Part shown: in pieces, positions 26,342 through 35,087 of the stretch
Layout: the number at the start of each line of letters is the position of its first letter
Numbering within the stretch: the first letter of the stretch is position 1
NCBI RefSeq assembly: GCF_002931055.1
Contig: NZ_PSXX01000009.1
Location: forward strand, 1-64,000
Source of the DNA: Pseudoclavibacter sp. AY1H1
GTDB taxonomy: Bacteria > Actinomycetota > Actinomycetes > Actinomycetales > Microbacteriaceae
Length of the DNA stretch: 64,000 nt
Reading direction: 5' to 3'
Position numbers and translations under genes: made by a program
The notes under the pieces: model-generated
Databases searched by the model: none
What the model was told of the DNA's origin: nothing
The model's input: the letters and a program-made list of their open reading frames with translations, nothing else

Positions 26342-27300
26342 ACCTGTGGATTCAGCACCCACGCGCAGCGCAACGCGTGCGCAACCCCCAGGTCTGCACA
26401 GCACGCCCCCGCGCCCCCACAAACCTGGGACTTCAGCACCCACGCGCAGCCCAACAAGCGCGCAACCCCCAGGTCTGCACAGCACGCCCGGCCCAACGCG
26501 TGCGCAACCCCAATGTCTGCACAGCACACCCCCGCGCCCCCACAGACCTGGGACGTCAGCACCCACGCCCGGCCCAGCAGGTGCGCAACCCCCAGGTCTG
26601 CACAGCACGCCCCGCGTCCCCACAAACCTGGAACTTCAGCACCCACGCGCAGCCCAACACGTCCGCAACCCCCAGGTCTGCACAACACGCCCCGCGTCCC
26701 CACAAACCTGGGACGTCAGCACCCACGCCCGGCCCAACACGTGCGCAACTCCAAGGTCTGCATAGCGCGCCCGGCCCGACGCGTGCGCAACCCCACGGTC
26801 TGCACGGCGCGCCCCCGCGACCCCCACAGACCTGGGACGTCAGCACCCACGCCCGGCCCAACACGTGCGCAACCCCCATATCTGCACGGCGCGCCCCGCG
26901 CCCCCACAAACCTGGGACTTCAGCACCCACGCGCAGCCCAACACGTCCGCAACCCCCAGGTCTGCATAGCGCGCCCGGCCCGACGCGTGCGCAACCCCAC
27001 GGTCTGCACGGCGCGCCCCCGCGACCCCCACAAACCTGGGACGTCAGCACCCACGCGCAGCCCAACACGTCCGCAACCCCCAGGTCTGCATAGCGCGCCC
27101 GGCCCGACGCGTGCGCAACCCCACGGTCTGCGCAGCACGCCCCCGCGCCCCGACAGACCTGGGACTTCAGCACCCACGCCCGGCCCAGCAGGTGCGCAAC
27201 CCCAGAGTCTGCACAGCATGCCCGGCACCACTCCAGACCTGGGGGTTCGACGTCAACGGCTGCCCTGCAGAATGCGCGAACCCTAGGTCTGCGCCGCAAG
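26342..27300. repeat. Composite 80/123-bp tandem repeat array with hairpin-forming units
   Basis: Ten anchors ACCTG within the motif CARACCTGGRAC start at 26342, 26423, 26546, 26626, 26706, 26830, 26910, 27034, 27157 and 27237. The intervals are 81, 123, 80, 80, 124, 80, 124, 123 and 80 bp. Units are therefore an 80-bp module, optionally extended by a 43-bp module (AACCCCCAGGTCTGCA..GCCCRACGCGTGCGC). CCCAGGTCTG pairs with CARACCTGGG across a ~24-nt loop in most units. Frames are open on both strands because the repeat lacks stops, not because it codes. It fills the space between two convergent genes (26240-27347). Confidence 0.85.
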
Positions 27301-27347
27301 GGAGCGGACACAGAAGCAGACACAGGCGCGGGCGCGGGCGCGAGCGC

Positions 27348-28076
27348 TCAGGCGAGCAGCTGCACGAGCTGCGTCGCCACGAGGAGCACGCAGCCGAGGA
27401 GGGACGCGCCGAGCGCGAGCCGCTTCGTGCGCGTCTTGTCGAGATGCGGGGTGATGAACCTGCTCGCGACGAAGCCGAGCAGGACGACGGGGATCATCCA
27501 CACGACGACGAGCCACGTCTGCGGGGCGACCGCGCCGAAGGCGAGCAGCAGGCCGAACGAGATGATCGACCCGACGAGCAGGAACGCCGACAGCGTGCCG
27601 CGCAGACGAGCCGAGTCCGAGCCCTGCCAGATGATGGCCATGGGCGCCCCGCCGATGGAGGTGGTGGTGCCCATGACGCCGGATGCGGCACCCGCCACGA
27701 TCTGCGACCACCTGGTGACCTTCGGGGCCCATCCGCGCAGCGAGAACACGACACCGGTGACGACGGTCGCGACCACCACCCACGAGAGGACGGCGGGTGC
27801 CATGACCGTGACGAGCAGCGCCCCCGCGACGCTGCCGGGAACGCGGCCGACGAGGGCCCAGCCCGCGCCCCGCAGGTCGAGCGAGTCCTTCTCGGCGACC
27901 GTCACGATCGAGGTGAGGAGGATCGACATGATGATGACGGTCGCCGGCAGGAGGGCCGGGTCGATGAGCGCGATGAACGGGGCCGCGAGCATCCCCATCC
28001 CGAAGCCGATGCCGGCCTGCAGGCAGGAGGCGGCGAGGAAGATGACGACGAGCGCAACCCACTCGGCCGGAGTCAT
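27348..28076 (-). CDS. TauE/SafE family permease
   Basis: This 242-residue membrane protein has about eight hydrophobic helices and the two family repeats: SCLQAGIGFGMGMLAAP near the N-terminus and GVMGTTTSIGGAPMAIIW in the second half. Such proteins transport small organic or inorganic anions, often as exporters. It is downstream of the ABC permease genes on the same strand (70 nt gap) and so may be part of the aldarate transcription unit, perhaps moving a carboxylate. The start ATG 28076 fits the first helix; substrate unknown. Confidence 0.88.
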   Translation of the reverse strand: MTPAEWVALVVIFLAASCLQAGIGFGMGMLAAPFIALIDPALLPATVIIMSILLTSIVTVAEKDSLDLRGAGWALVGRVPGSVAGALLVTVMAPAVLSWVVVATVVTGVVFSLRGWAPKVTRWSQIVAGAASGVMGTTTSIGGAPMAIIWQGSDSARLRGTLSAFLLVGSIISFGLLLAFGAVAPQTWLVVVWMIPVVLLGFVASRFITPHLDKTRTKRLALGASLLGCVLLVATQLVQLLA

Positions 28077-28146
28077 CGTGCGACTCCGGCCGAGTGGGTG
28101 ACTGCGGCGCCAACCGCAGGCTCAGACTGCAGATCCTGGATGAGGT

Positions 28147-29187
28147 TCACACCTCGCCGGCGGGCTCGCGCGTGGGGAGCGCCGGGCGGCGCTTCACCTT
28201 GGTGGCCTTCTGCATGAGGCGCCACTTCTGGTTCGGGTCGGTCGCGATGCGCAGCCAGGAGGCCAGCACGTTCGCGGCGACGGCCGTGATGACGATCGCG
28301 AGGCCGGGAAGCACCGAGAGCCACCACGCCTGCTGCAGGTACTGGCGTCCCTGCGCCACCATGAGGCCCCAGCTGACGTCTGGCGACTGCACGCCGATGC
28401 CGAGGAAGCTCAGCGACGACTCCGCGAGCATGACGTAGCAGAACTCGAGCGTCGCGAGCGTGACGAGGGTCGGCACGACGTTCGGCACGATGTGGCGGAA
28501 GATGATGCTCCGCGGCTTGGTCCCGAAGTTGGTCGCCGCATCCACGAACATGCGCGAACGCAGCTCAGCGGCCTCGGCCCGCGCGGTACGCAGGTAGATC
28601 GGGATGCGGGTCAGCGCGAGCACCGCCACGATGTTCGCGAGGCTCGGGTTGAAGACGTACAGGATGACGACGGCGAGCAGCAGCGACGGGAAGCTCATGA
28701 TGATGTCGGCGATGCGCATCGACACCGACTCGCGCCAGCCCCGGAAGTAGCCGGCCCAGACGCCCCAGATGGAGCCGATGATGAGCGCCACGAGCACGGC
28801 GGGCACCGCGACGCCGAGCGTCGTCCCCGTCGCGATGACGAGGCGCGCCAGCATGCTGCGGCCGAGCGAGTCGCTGCCGAGGATGAACGCCCAGCCGTTG
28901 TCGAGGCTGAACGGGGCCAGGTTGATCGCCGTGAGGTCCTGCTTCGACGCGAGCTCGCCCACCATGAGCGGGCCGAAGACCGCCACGACGGCCACGACGG
29001 CGAGGACGGCGGCCGCGACCGTCGCGACCTTGTCCTTGAGCAGCAGCGTGAACATGGAGGGCCGCTCGGCGACGTTCCGCTCGCGCTTCTCCCTCTGCAG
29101 GAGCACGTTCGTCGTCGCGGGGGGCTGCTGCGGGGCGGCTCCCGTGCTCGGGCCGCCCGAGATCGGTGGGTTCTGGGGGTCAGACAT
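28147..29187 (-). CDS. Peptide-family ABC transporter permease (DppC/OppC type)
   Basis: This 346-residue permease has a ~45-residue hydrophilic N-terminus, the DppC-type N-terminal helix, the long loop with FILGSDSLGRSMLARLV, and the cytoplasmic coupling (EAA) region AATNFGTKPRSIIFRHIVPN. It is paired with the DppB-type gene, which it overlaps by 8 nt. Together with the binding protein (30243) and the fused ATPase (18366) it makes a complete importer, although the ATPase lies about 8 kb away on the far side of the catabolic genes. Confidence 0.93.
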   Translation of the reverse strand: MSDPQNPPISGGPSTGAAPQQPPATTNVLLQREKRERNVAERPSMFTLLLKDKVATVAAAVLAVVAVVAVFGPLMVGELASKQDLTAINLAPFSLDNGWAFILGSDSLGRSMLARLVIATGTTLGVAVPAVLVALIIGSIWGVWAGYFRGWRESVSMRIADIIMSFPSLLLAVVILYVFNPSLANIVAVLALTRIPIYLRTARAEAAELRSRMFVDAATNFGTKPRSIIFRHIVPNVVPTLVTLATLEFCYVMLAESSLSFLGIGVQSPDVSWGLMVAQGRQYLQQAWWLSVLPGLAIVITAVAANVLASWLRIATDPNQKWRLMQKATKVKRRPALPTREPAGEV

Positions 29188-30208
29188 GCGCCTTGCCCTT
29201 CTCTGCGTTGCTGCCGGAGGTGCGAGCGGCAGCTCCGGCCGCGTCCCGCTTGTCGTCCTTGGTCGTCGGGCGGATGCGCGACTGCTTCGCGGCGGGCCTG
29301 ACCCGCGGGTCGAGGAGCGCGTAGCCGAGGTCGATGAGGATGTTGAGGATGAAGATCGACAGGGCCGTGATGAGCACGGCGGCCTGCAGCACGGCGAAGT
29401 CGCGTTGCAGGATCGAGTCGATCATGAGCTTCCCGATGCCGGGCCAGCCGAAGATCGTCTCGACGACGACCGCGCCGTTGATGAGGCCGACCGTGAGGTC
29501 ACCCGCCACCGTCAGAGCTGGGGCCGCCGCGTTGCGCAGCGCGTGCTTGAACACGACCCGGAGCTGGCCTGCGCCCTTGCTGCGGGCCACCTTGATGAAC
29601 GGCTGCCCGAGCACGCTCACCATGGAGCCGCGGACGATCTGCGTGAGCACACCGACGGGCCTCAGCATGAGCGTCGCTATGGGGAGGATCCAGGAGAGCC
29701 CGCCGCTGTCGACGCCCGAAGTGGGCAGCCAGCCGAGCGTGATCGCGAAGATCCAGATGCCCATGATGGCCAGCCAGAAGTCCGGAACGCTGGCAGCGGC
29801 CATCGAGAAGAAGCTCGCGATGCGGTCGGCGACGCCGTTGGGCTTGAGCGCCGCCCAGCTGCCGATGATGACGGCGAGGACCACGGTGAGGAGCATCGTG
29901 ACGCCGGCCAGCTGCAGCGTGGCCGGGAAGGCCCGCAGCACCATGGCTGCTGCGGGCTCTCCCGTTCGGAGGGACTCGCCGAAGTCGAAGCGCAGCACCC
30001 CGGAGAAGTAGTTGACGATCTGCATCCACAGCGGCTGGTCGAGCCCGTTGCGGACCGCGAAGTCCTCTTTCATCTGCTCCGTCGCGTTGAGCGGCAGGTA
30101 CAGGCTCGCCGGGTTTCCGGTGAGGCGAGCCAGGATGAACACGCCGAGGACGACGGCCACGAGCGGCAGCAGGCTGGAGACGATTCTGGTTCTGAGATAG
30201 GTCCACAT
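29180..30208 (-). CDS. Peptide-family ABC transporter permease (DppB/OppB type)
   Basis: This 342-residue permease has an N-terminal helix (RIVSSLLPLVAVVLGVFILARL), the NPASLYLP loop, six predicted helices and the EAA-type coupling motif ARSKGAGQLRVVFKHALRNA. The C-terminal ~30 residues are basic and unusual. It is the second gene of the dppA-like/B/C-like unit. The family imports peptides, nickel or, in several bacteria, sugar acids and oligosaccharides; position inside an aldarate locus favours a sugar acid. Confidence 0.93.
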   Translation of the reverse strand: MWTYLRTRIVSSLLPLVAVVLGVFILARLTGNPASLYLPLNATEQMKEDFAVRNGLDQPLWMQIVNYFSGVLRFDFGESLRTGEPAAAMVLRAFPATLQLAGVTMLLTVVLAVIIGSWAALKPNGVADRIASFFSMAAASVPDFWLAIMGIWIFAITLGWLPTSGVDSGGLSWILPIATLMLRPVGVLTQIVRGSMVSVLGQPFIKVARSKGAGQLRVVFKHALRNAAAPALTVAGDLTVGLINGAVVVETIFGWPGIGKLMIDSILQRDFAVLQAAVLITALSIFILNILIDLGYALLDPRVRPAAKQSRIRPTTKDDKRDAAGAAARTSGSNAEKGKAHV

Positions 30209-30242
30209 GAGCGGCTGCTTTCTCCGGGGTGGCGGGCGGCCG

Positions 30243-31862
30243 TCAGGCCGCTGGCTTCACCTCGGCGATGCGCAGCTCGTCGCCGCTCGCCGAGTTCGGC
30301 TCGTAGGTGATGCCAGACGCGATGCCGAGCAGGCCCGTCTGGTGCGCGATGTGCGCGAACTGCACGATCTCCTCGTTCTGGTCGGCGAAGATCTGCTCGT
30401 ACGCCGTCTGTCGCTCGTCGCCGGAGGTCTTCGCCGCAGCGTCGAGCTTCTGGTCGAACTCGGGGGTGCCGAACGTCGACTGGGCTCCCGTGGAGCTCAT
30501 GTACTGGTCGACCGTGAACTGGGCGTCACCGGCCTGGTTGCCGTGCTGCACGAGCAGCGCGATGGGGCCCTCGTTCGTGACGAACGGGCGCAGCTGGTAC
30601 TGCAGGTGCTGCGTCGTGTCGACCATGCGGAGCTCGACGTTCAGGCCCGCCTGGGTGAGCTGCTCCTGCAGGACCTGCGAGAGCTCGTTGACCTTCGGGA
30701 ACTGCGCCGTCCGCGTCACGAGGGTGATCTTCGTGTCCACGGGCACGCCGTCGGCCTTGGCCTCGGCAACGAGCGCCTTCGCCTTGTCGAGGTCGAACGC
30801 CCACGGCTCGAGCGAGTCGTTGTGTCCGACGACGCCCTCGGGGATCAGCTGCGAGGCGACGACGTCGCCGTTCGGGTAGAGGGAGGAGATGATGCCCTCC
30901 TTGTCGACGGCGAAGTTGATCGCCTGACGGACGCGGATGTCATCCAGCGGCGCGATGTCGCCCGAGAAGCGGAGCGCGATCGTCTCGTTGTTCGGGTAGC
31001 TGACGCCGTTCTCGCCGATGCCGTCATCCGGGCTGAGGCCCATCGCGATGTCGGCCTCGCCGCCCGTGATCATGGCGGCACGGACCGTGCCCTCGCCGCG
31101 CCACTGGTAGTCGACCTGCGGGTAGGCGGGGGCGTCGCCCCAGTAGCCGTCGTAGGCGTTCAGCGTGAGCTTCGTTCCCACGTCCCACTGCCCGATCTGG
31201 TACGGGCCGGTGCCGATGGGCTCGCGCACCTTGTCGGTGGTGCTCGTCGTGGTCGGGACGATCTCGATGAAGGACAGCTTCAGGGGGAGGATGGGGTCGG
31301 CCTCGGGCGTCGTGACGGTGAGCGTCGTCGCGTCGACCGCGTTCACCTCGAGGTCGGTCTCGCCGAAGACGTAGCCCTCGACGTTGCAGCCGAGGTCGCT
31401 GTTCACGGCGCGGTCGATCGAGAAGGCCGCAGCCTCGGCGTCGAAGGGCGTGCCGTCCTGGAAGGTCACGTCGTCACGCAGCGTGAAGGTCCACTCGGTG
31501 TCGCTCGTCTGCTCCCATTCGGTCGCGAGCAGCGGGTCGAGGTCGCCCGTCGTGGGGTTGCGCTCGATGAGCGGCTCCGTGATGTTCGAGCGCACGACGA
31601 CGCCCGTCGAGGTGAGGTTCGCCTCGCAGGGCTCGAGCGTCGGCGGCTCCTGCTGGAGGACGACCCGGAGCGCGCCGGCCGCTCCGCCGCCAGTGCCGCC
31701 CGCGGCGCCGTCCGAGTTGGCGACGGCGCAGCTCGTGAGGAGCAGCGCGGCGGCCCCGACGGCGACGGCCTTGGTGACGGATGCGATGGGACGGCGTGCG
31801 CGTGACGGGCGGTGAGCTGGGGATCGCCCGATGGTCGGGGACGGTTCGTGTGAAGAAGACAT
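30243..31862 (-). CDS. ABC transporter substrate-binding lipoprotein (SBP_bac_5 family)
   Basis: This 539-residue protein has an N-terminal basic region with Arg pairs, a hydrophobic stretch and a lipobox AALLLTSC (Cys about residue 45). The DppA/OppA-type binding domain follows: EPPTLEPCEANLTSTGVVVRSNITEPLIER, EWTFTLRDDVTFQDGTPFDAEAAAFS and the C-terminal lobe. It would be anchored outside the membrane and deliver substrate to the two permeases that follow. GGAGGA lies 6 nt before ATG 31862. Residues that set peptide binding cannot be judged by eye; a sugar acid ligand is inferred from context. Confidence 0.92.
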   Translation of the reverse strand: MSSSHEPSPTIGRSPAHRPSRARRPIASVTKAVAVGAAALLLTSCAVANSDGAAGGTGGGAAGALRVVLQQEPPTLEPCEANLTSTGVVVRSNITEPLIERNPTTGDLDPLLATEWEQTSDTEWTFTLRDDVTFQDGTPFDAEAAAFSIDRAVNSDLGCNVEGYVFGETDLEVNAVDATTLTVTTPEADPILPLKLSFIEIVPTTTSTTDKVREPIGTGPYQIGQWDVGTKLTLNAYDGYWGDAPAYPQVDYQWRGEGTVRAAMITGGEADIAMGLSPDDGIGENGVSYPNNETIALRFSGDIAPLDDIRVRQAINFAVDKEGIISSLYPNGDVVASQLIPEGVVGHNDSLEPWAFDLDKAKALVAEAKADGVPVDTKITLVTRTAQFPKVNELSQVLQEQLTQAGLNVELRMVDTTQHLQYQLRPFVTNEGPIALLVQHGNQAGDAQFTVDQYMSSTGAQSTFGTPEFDQKLDAAAKTSGDERQTAYEQIFADQNEEIVQFAHIAHQTGLLGIASGITYEPNSASGDELRIAEVKPAA

Positions 31863-31943
31863 CGTTGTTCCTCCGGTGTTGTGAACTCGAGAGCCTTGCC
31901 CTGAGTCAGTGGTTCTCCTCGTTGAGACGCCTTCAGCTTGTGT

Positions 31944-31958
31944 CCGCCGATTCGGCGG
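31944..31958. promoter_or_regulatory. 15-bp palindrome upstream of the ABC transporter operon
   Basis: CCGCCGA-T-TCGGCGG is a perfect dyad about 80 bp upstream of the binding-protein start, within the divergent 31863-32138 region. It is a possible operator. Confidence 0.4.
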
Positions 31959-32087
31959 CGTCAACAGAGCTGAGCGAGGGAGCCGCGGGGGACGGCGGGA
32001 GGCGCGGGGCCGGACTCAACACTAGCGACCCGCGTTCCCTTGCGATTACTGGCAACACACGCATCAATGCTCCGAGTGAATCAATCT

Positions 32088-32132
32088 ATGCAAAGTGCAT
32101 CTTGGACCAGCATCGGTCGTGCGTCCTACGAT
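32088..32132 (+). promoter_or_regulatory. Promoter of the 2-hydroxyacid dehydrogenase gene with small dyad
   Basis: TTGGAC (32102-32107), a 19-nt spacer and TACGAT (32127-32132) are followed by 6 nt and the ATG at 32139, which indicates a leaderless transcript. Just upstream, ATGCA-AAG-TGCAT (32088-32100) is a perfect 5-bp dyad placed as an operator. Confidence 0.5.
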
Positions 32133-32138
32133 CCAGAC

Positions 32139-33164
32139 ATGGAAACCCCTCTCGCGTCGACCCCAGCCACCGCTCCCAACGGCTCGCCGGACACCACGCC
32201 CGTGTCCCCCTCGCCCGGCACTGCGGCCACCGTGCTGCGCGTCGGACCGCTCATGCCGCAGCTGGAGAAGGAGCTCATCGCCGAGTTCGACGCTCCACGC
32301 ATCTCGGCCGTCGCCGACGAGCTGACACCGGAGCGCGAGCAGGAGCTCACGCAGGTGCGCGTCGTCGTCACCGGCGGACGCTTCGGCGTGTCCGCAGCGC
32401 TCATGGACCGCCTCCCCGCCCTCGAGGCGATCGTGAACTTCGGGGTCGGCTACGACACGACCGACACCGTCGCAGCCCGCGAGCGCGGCATCGCGCTCAG
32501 CAACACCCCCGACGTCCTGAACGACTGCGTCGCCGACACCGCCCTCTCGCTCCTGCTCGACGTGTACCGGGGCATCAGCGCCTCCGACCGCTACGTGCGA
32601 GCCGGCTCCTGGGCCTCGGGCAACTTCCCGCTCACGACCAGATTCACGGGAACCAGAGTCGGCATCGTCGGCCTCGGGCGGATCGGCTCCGCCATCGCGC
32701 AGCGTCTGCAGGGCTTCGACTGCCGTATCAGCTACCACAACCGCCGCGAGATCCCGGGCTCCCCGTTCCCGTACGTCGACTCGCTCGTCGAGCTCGCACG
32801 CCGCAGCGACGCCCTGGTCGTGGCCGCGGCGGGAGGGCCGGACTCGCAGAAGCTCATCTCCGCAGAGGTCCTCGAGGCGCTCGGCCCGGACGGGGTGCTC
32901 GTGAACATCTCCCGTGGCTCCGTCGTCGACGAGGACGCGCTCGTGGCCGCCCTGACGGCCGGCACGATTCGCGGAGCCGGCCTCGACGTGTTCGCGGACG
33001 AGCCGAACGTGCCAGAGGAGCTCCTCGACCTCGACAACGTCATCCTGCTCCCCCACCTGGGCAGCGGGACCGTCGAGACCCGAGCGGACATGCGGCAGCT
33101 CGTCCTCGACAACCTCGCATCCTGGCTCGAGAACGGCACCCTGCTCACCCCCGTGAAACTCTGA
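32139..33164 (+). CDS. D-isomer-specific 2-hydroxyacid dehydrogenase (GyaR/GhrB-like)
   Basis: This 341-residue protein has a ~30-residue low-complexity N-terminus, then a typical dehydrogenase: VNFGVGYDTTDTVAARERGIALSNTPDVLNDCVAD, the GxGxxG motif VGLGRIGSAIA, catalytic Arg in NISRGSVVDEDAL, Glu in FADEPNVPEELL and His in LLPHLGSGT. This residue pattern is that of glyoxylate/hydroxypyruvate/2-ketogluconate reductases. It is divergent from the ABC binding-protein gene. A role in reducing tartronate-type or ketogluconate intermediates of sugar-acid metabolism is plausible. Confidence 0.9.
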   Translation: METPLASTPATAPNGSPDTTPVSPSPGTAATVLRVGPLMPQLEKELIAEFDAPRISAVADELTPEREQELTQVRVVVTGGRFGVSAALMDRLPALEAIVNFGVGYDTTDTVAARERGIALSNTPDVLNDCVADTALSLLLDVYRGISASDRYVRAGSWASGNFPLTTRFTGTRVGIVGLGRIGSAIAQRLQGFDCRISYHNRREIPGSPFPYVDSLVELARRSDALVVAAAGGPDSQKLISAEVLEALGPDGVLVNISRGSVVDEDALVAALTAGTIRGAGLDVFADEPNVPEELLDLDNVILLPHLGSGTVETRADMRQLVLDNLASWLENGTLLTPVKL

Positions 33165-33253
33165 GCAGGCCAGCTCGGCGCTGAGCGCAGCTGACCACAC
33201 GAGGCGTTCAACAGTGTCAGAGTCGGTGTCGTTTCAGCACGACTGGCGGTGGC

Positions 33254-34834
33254 TCAGTACTTGGCGGGCAGCTGAATGCGCCCCTCGACCATGCGAGGAA
33301 CGCCCCACTCATTGGCGTCGCGCAGCGCCTCAGGCAGGAGAGCGTCTGGCACGTCCTGGTAGGCGACGGGGCGCAGGAACCGTTCGATGGCGAGCGCCCC
33401 GACCGACGTCGAGCGCGCATCCGACGTCGCCGGGTACGGCCCGCCGTGCACCATCGAGTAGCCGACCTCGACGCCGGTGGGCCAACCGTTGAAGAGGATG
33501 CGCCCGACCTTGCGCTCGAGCACGGGCAGGAGGGCTCGGGCCTCGTCGGCGTCAGCGTCGGCCGCGAGGACCGTTGCCGTCAGCTGCCCCTCGAGCTGCT
33601 CCGCGAACTCGCGAAGCTGCTCGGTGCCGTCGTAGCGCAGGACAAGCCCGGCGGCGCCGAAGATCTCCCCCTCGAGCGCTTCGCCGAAGGCCTCGACGGC
33701 ATCGCTGAACACGATCGGCGCCGGGGCGTTCGCCGCAGTGTCGGCCTGCCCACGCGCGACGACCGTCGCACCGGAGGCCTCGCGTTCGGCGACCCCTTCG
33801 CGGTAGGCGTCGCCGATGCCGGACGTGAGCATGGTCTGGCCGTTCGCCGCGGCGATGCGAGTGCCCACCTCGACGAGGAAGGCATCTCCCGACTCACCGC
33901 TCGGCACGAGGACGACCCCGGGGTTGGTGCAGAACTGGCCGGAGCCCAGCGTGAGCGAGCCGACGTAGTCGGCTGCGACCTTCGCGGGGTCGGCGGCGAG
34001 TGCCGCCGAAAGGACGAACACGGGGTTGACGCTGCTCATCTCGGCGTAGACCGGGATCGGCTCCGCTCGCTGCTGGGCGACGCGCACGAGGGCGAGCCCG
34101 CCGGAACGTGAGCCGGTGAAGCCCACCGCCTTGATGCGCGGGTCGGCCACGAGGCCCTGCCCGATGACCCGCCCGGAGCCGTACAGCTGCGAGAAGACGC
34201 CGCTCGGCAGGCCGGAGGCCTCGACGGCGCGCGCGATCGCGTGGCCGACGAGCGCCGCCGTGCCCAGGTGGCCGCTGTGCGCCTTCACCACGACGGGACT
34301 GCCCGACGCGAGCACGGAGGCCGTGTCGCCGCCCGCCGTCGAGAACGCGAGCGGGAAGTTGCTCGCGCCGAAGACGGCGACGGGGCCGAGCGGGATCTTC
34401 CGCTGGCGGATGTCGGCGCGCGGGAGGGGCGCCCTGTCCGGCAGCGCCTCGTCGACGCGGGCCCCATGCCAGCTGCCCTCCGCCACGACCTTGGCGAAGA
34501 GGCGCAGCTGCCCGGTCGTGCGCCCGACCTCGCCGGTCAGCCGCGCGACCGGGAGCCCGGTCTCCTCGTGGGCGCGGGCGATGATCTCGTCCTTGTCGGC
34601 CTCGATCTCCGCCGCGATCCGCTCCAGGAAGGCCGCCCGATCAGCCGGTGACGTCGAGCGGTACTCGTCGAACGCCTCGTGCGCCGCCTGAACGGCGGCC
34701 TCGAGCTCCTCGCTCGTGTTGCTGCGGAAGGTCGGCGCGAGCACCGCCCCGTCCGCGGCGCGACGAGCAACGAGCTCGTCGCCGCCCCCGAGTTCGCTGC
34801 TTCCGGCGATGAGCGAATGTGGTGCCAGCGTCAT
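33254..34834 (-). CDS. Aldehyde dehydrogenase, probable 2,5-dioxovalerate (2-oxoglutarate semialdehyde) dehydrogenase
   Basis: This 526-residue NADP-type aldehyde dehydrogenase belongs to the KGSADH subgroup. It has IPLGPVAVFGASNFPLAFSTAGGDTA, VVVKAHSGHLGT, the catalytic Glu in VYAEMSSVNPVFV and the catalytic Cys in LGSGQFCTNPGVV. This subgroup oxidises 2,5-dioxopentanoate to 2-oxoglutarate, the last step of glucarate/galactarate and some pentose or hydroxyproline pathways. Together with gudD and kdgD it completes glucarate to 2-oxoglutarate in this window. A 4 x 19-bp repeat lies directly upstream of its start. Confidence 0.9.
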   Translation of the reverse strand: MTLAPHSLIAGSSELGGGDELVARRAADGAVLAPTFRSNTSEELEAAVQAAHEAFDEYRSTSPADRAAFLERIAAEIEADKDEIIARAHEETGLPVARLTGEVGRTTGQLRLFAKVVAEGSWHGARVDEALPDRAPLPRADIRQRKIPLGPVAVFGASNFPLAFSTAGGDTASVLASGSPVVVKAHSGHLGTAALVGHAIARAVEASGLPSGVFSQLYGSGRVIGQGLVADPRIKAVGFTGSRSGGLALVRVAQQRAEPIPVYAEMSSVNPVFVLSAALAADPAKVAADYVGSLTLGSGQFCTNPGVVLVPSGESGDAFLVEVGTRIAAANGQTMLTSGIGDAYREGVAEREASGATVVARGQADTAANAPAPIVFSDAVEAFGEALEGEIFGAAGLVLRYDGTEQLREFAEQLEGQLTATVLAADADADEARALLPVLERKVGRILFNGWPTGVEVGYSMVHGGPYPATSDARSTSVGALAIERFLRPVAYQDVPDALLPEALRDANEWGVPRMVEGRIQLPAKY

Positions 34835-34849
34835 TGCGTGCCTTTCTTC

Positions 34850-34925
34850 GTGCGTTGGAGCGAGCCTCGTGCGTTGGAGCGAGGCCCGTGCGTTGGAGCG
34901 AGCCTCATGCGTTGGAGCGAGCCTC
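34850..34925. repeat. 19-bp tandem repeat, four copies, upstream of the semialdehyde dehydrogenase
   Basis: Four head-to-tail copies of GTGCGTTGGAGCGAGCCTC (34850-34868, 34869-34887, 34888-34906, 34907-34925) differ at no more than two positions. They lie 16-91 bp upstream of the gene's ATG on the minus strand, so inside the promoter or 5' untranslated region. The remainder of 34835-35087 holds nothing I recognise. Confidence 0.75.
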
Positions 34926-35087
34926 GCGCTGTGGTGAGTCCTCCTTCGAGGCTATGGCCGACCACCGACAGTGGCGCTTCAGAATCTGCATGACCCGATG
35001 CCGATTCGACATGCACGCAGCACGCGCCTCCCTCCTCTCACGGGGCAGGTCCTTTCCTGGCGCGGGGCGGGTTCGGGCGTGAACCGC

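Noticed and set aside
25339-27286. Long open frames running through the repeat array (up to ~580 codons), suggesting a large repetitive protein
   Set aside because: The repeat has no stop codons in several frames on either strand because of its composition. Unit length 80 is not a multiple of three, so the frame changes between units, and there is no promoter or ribosome-binding site.
26342-27300. CRISPR array
   Set aside because: Repeats are 80-123 bp with no unique spacers of constant length, and no cas genes are present in the window.
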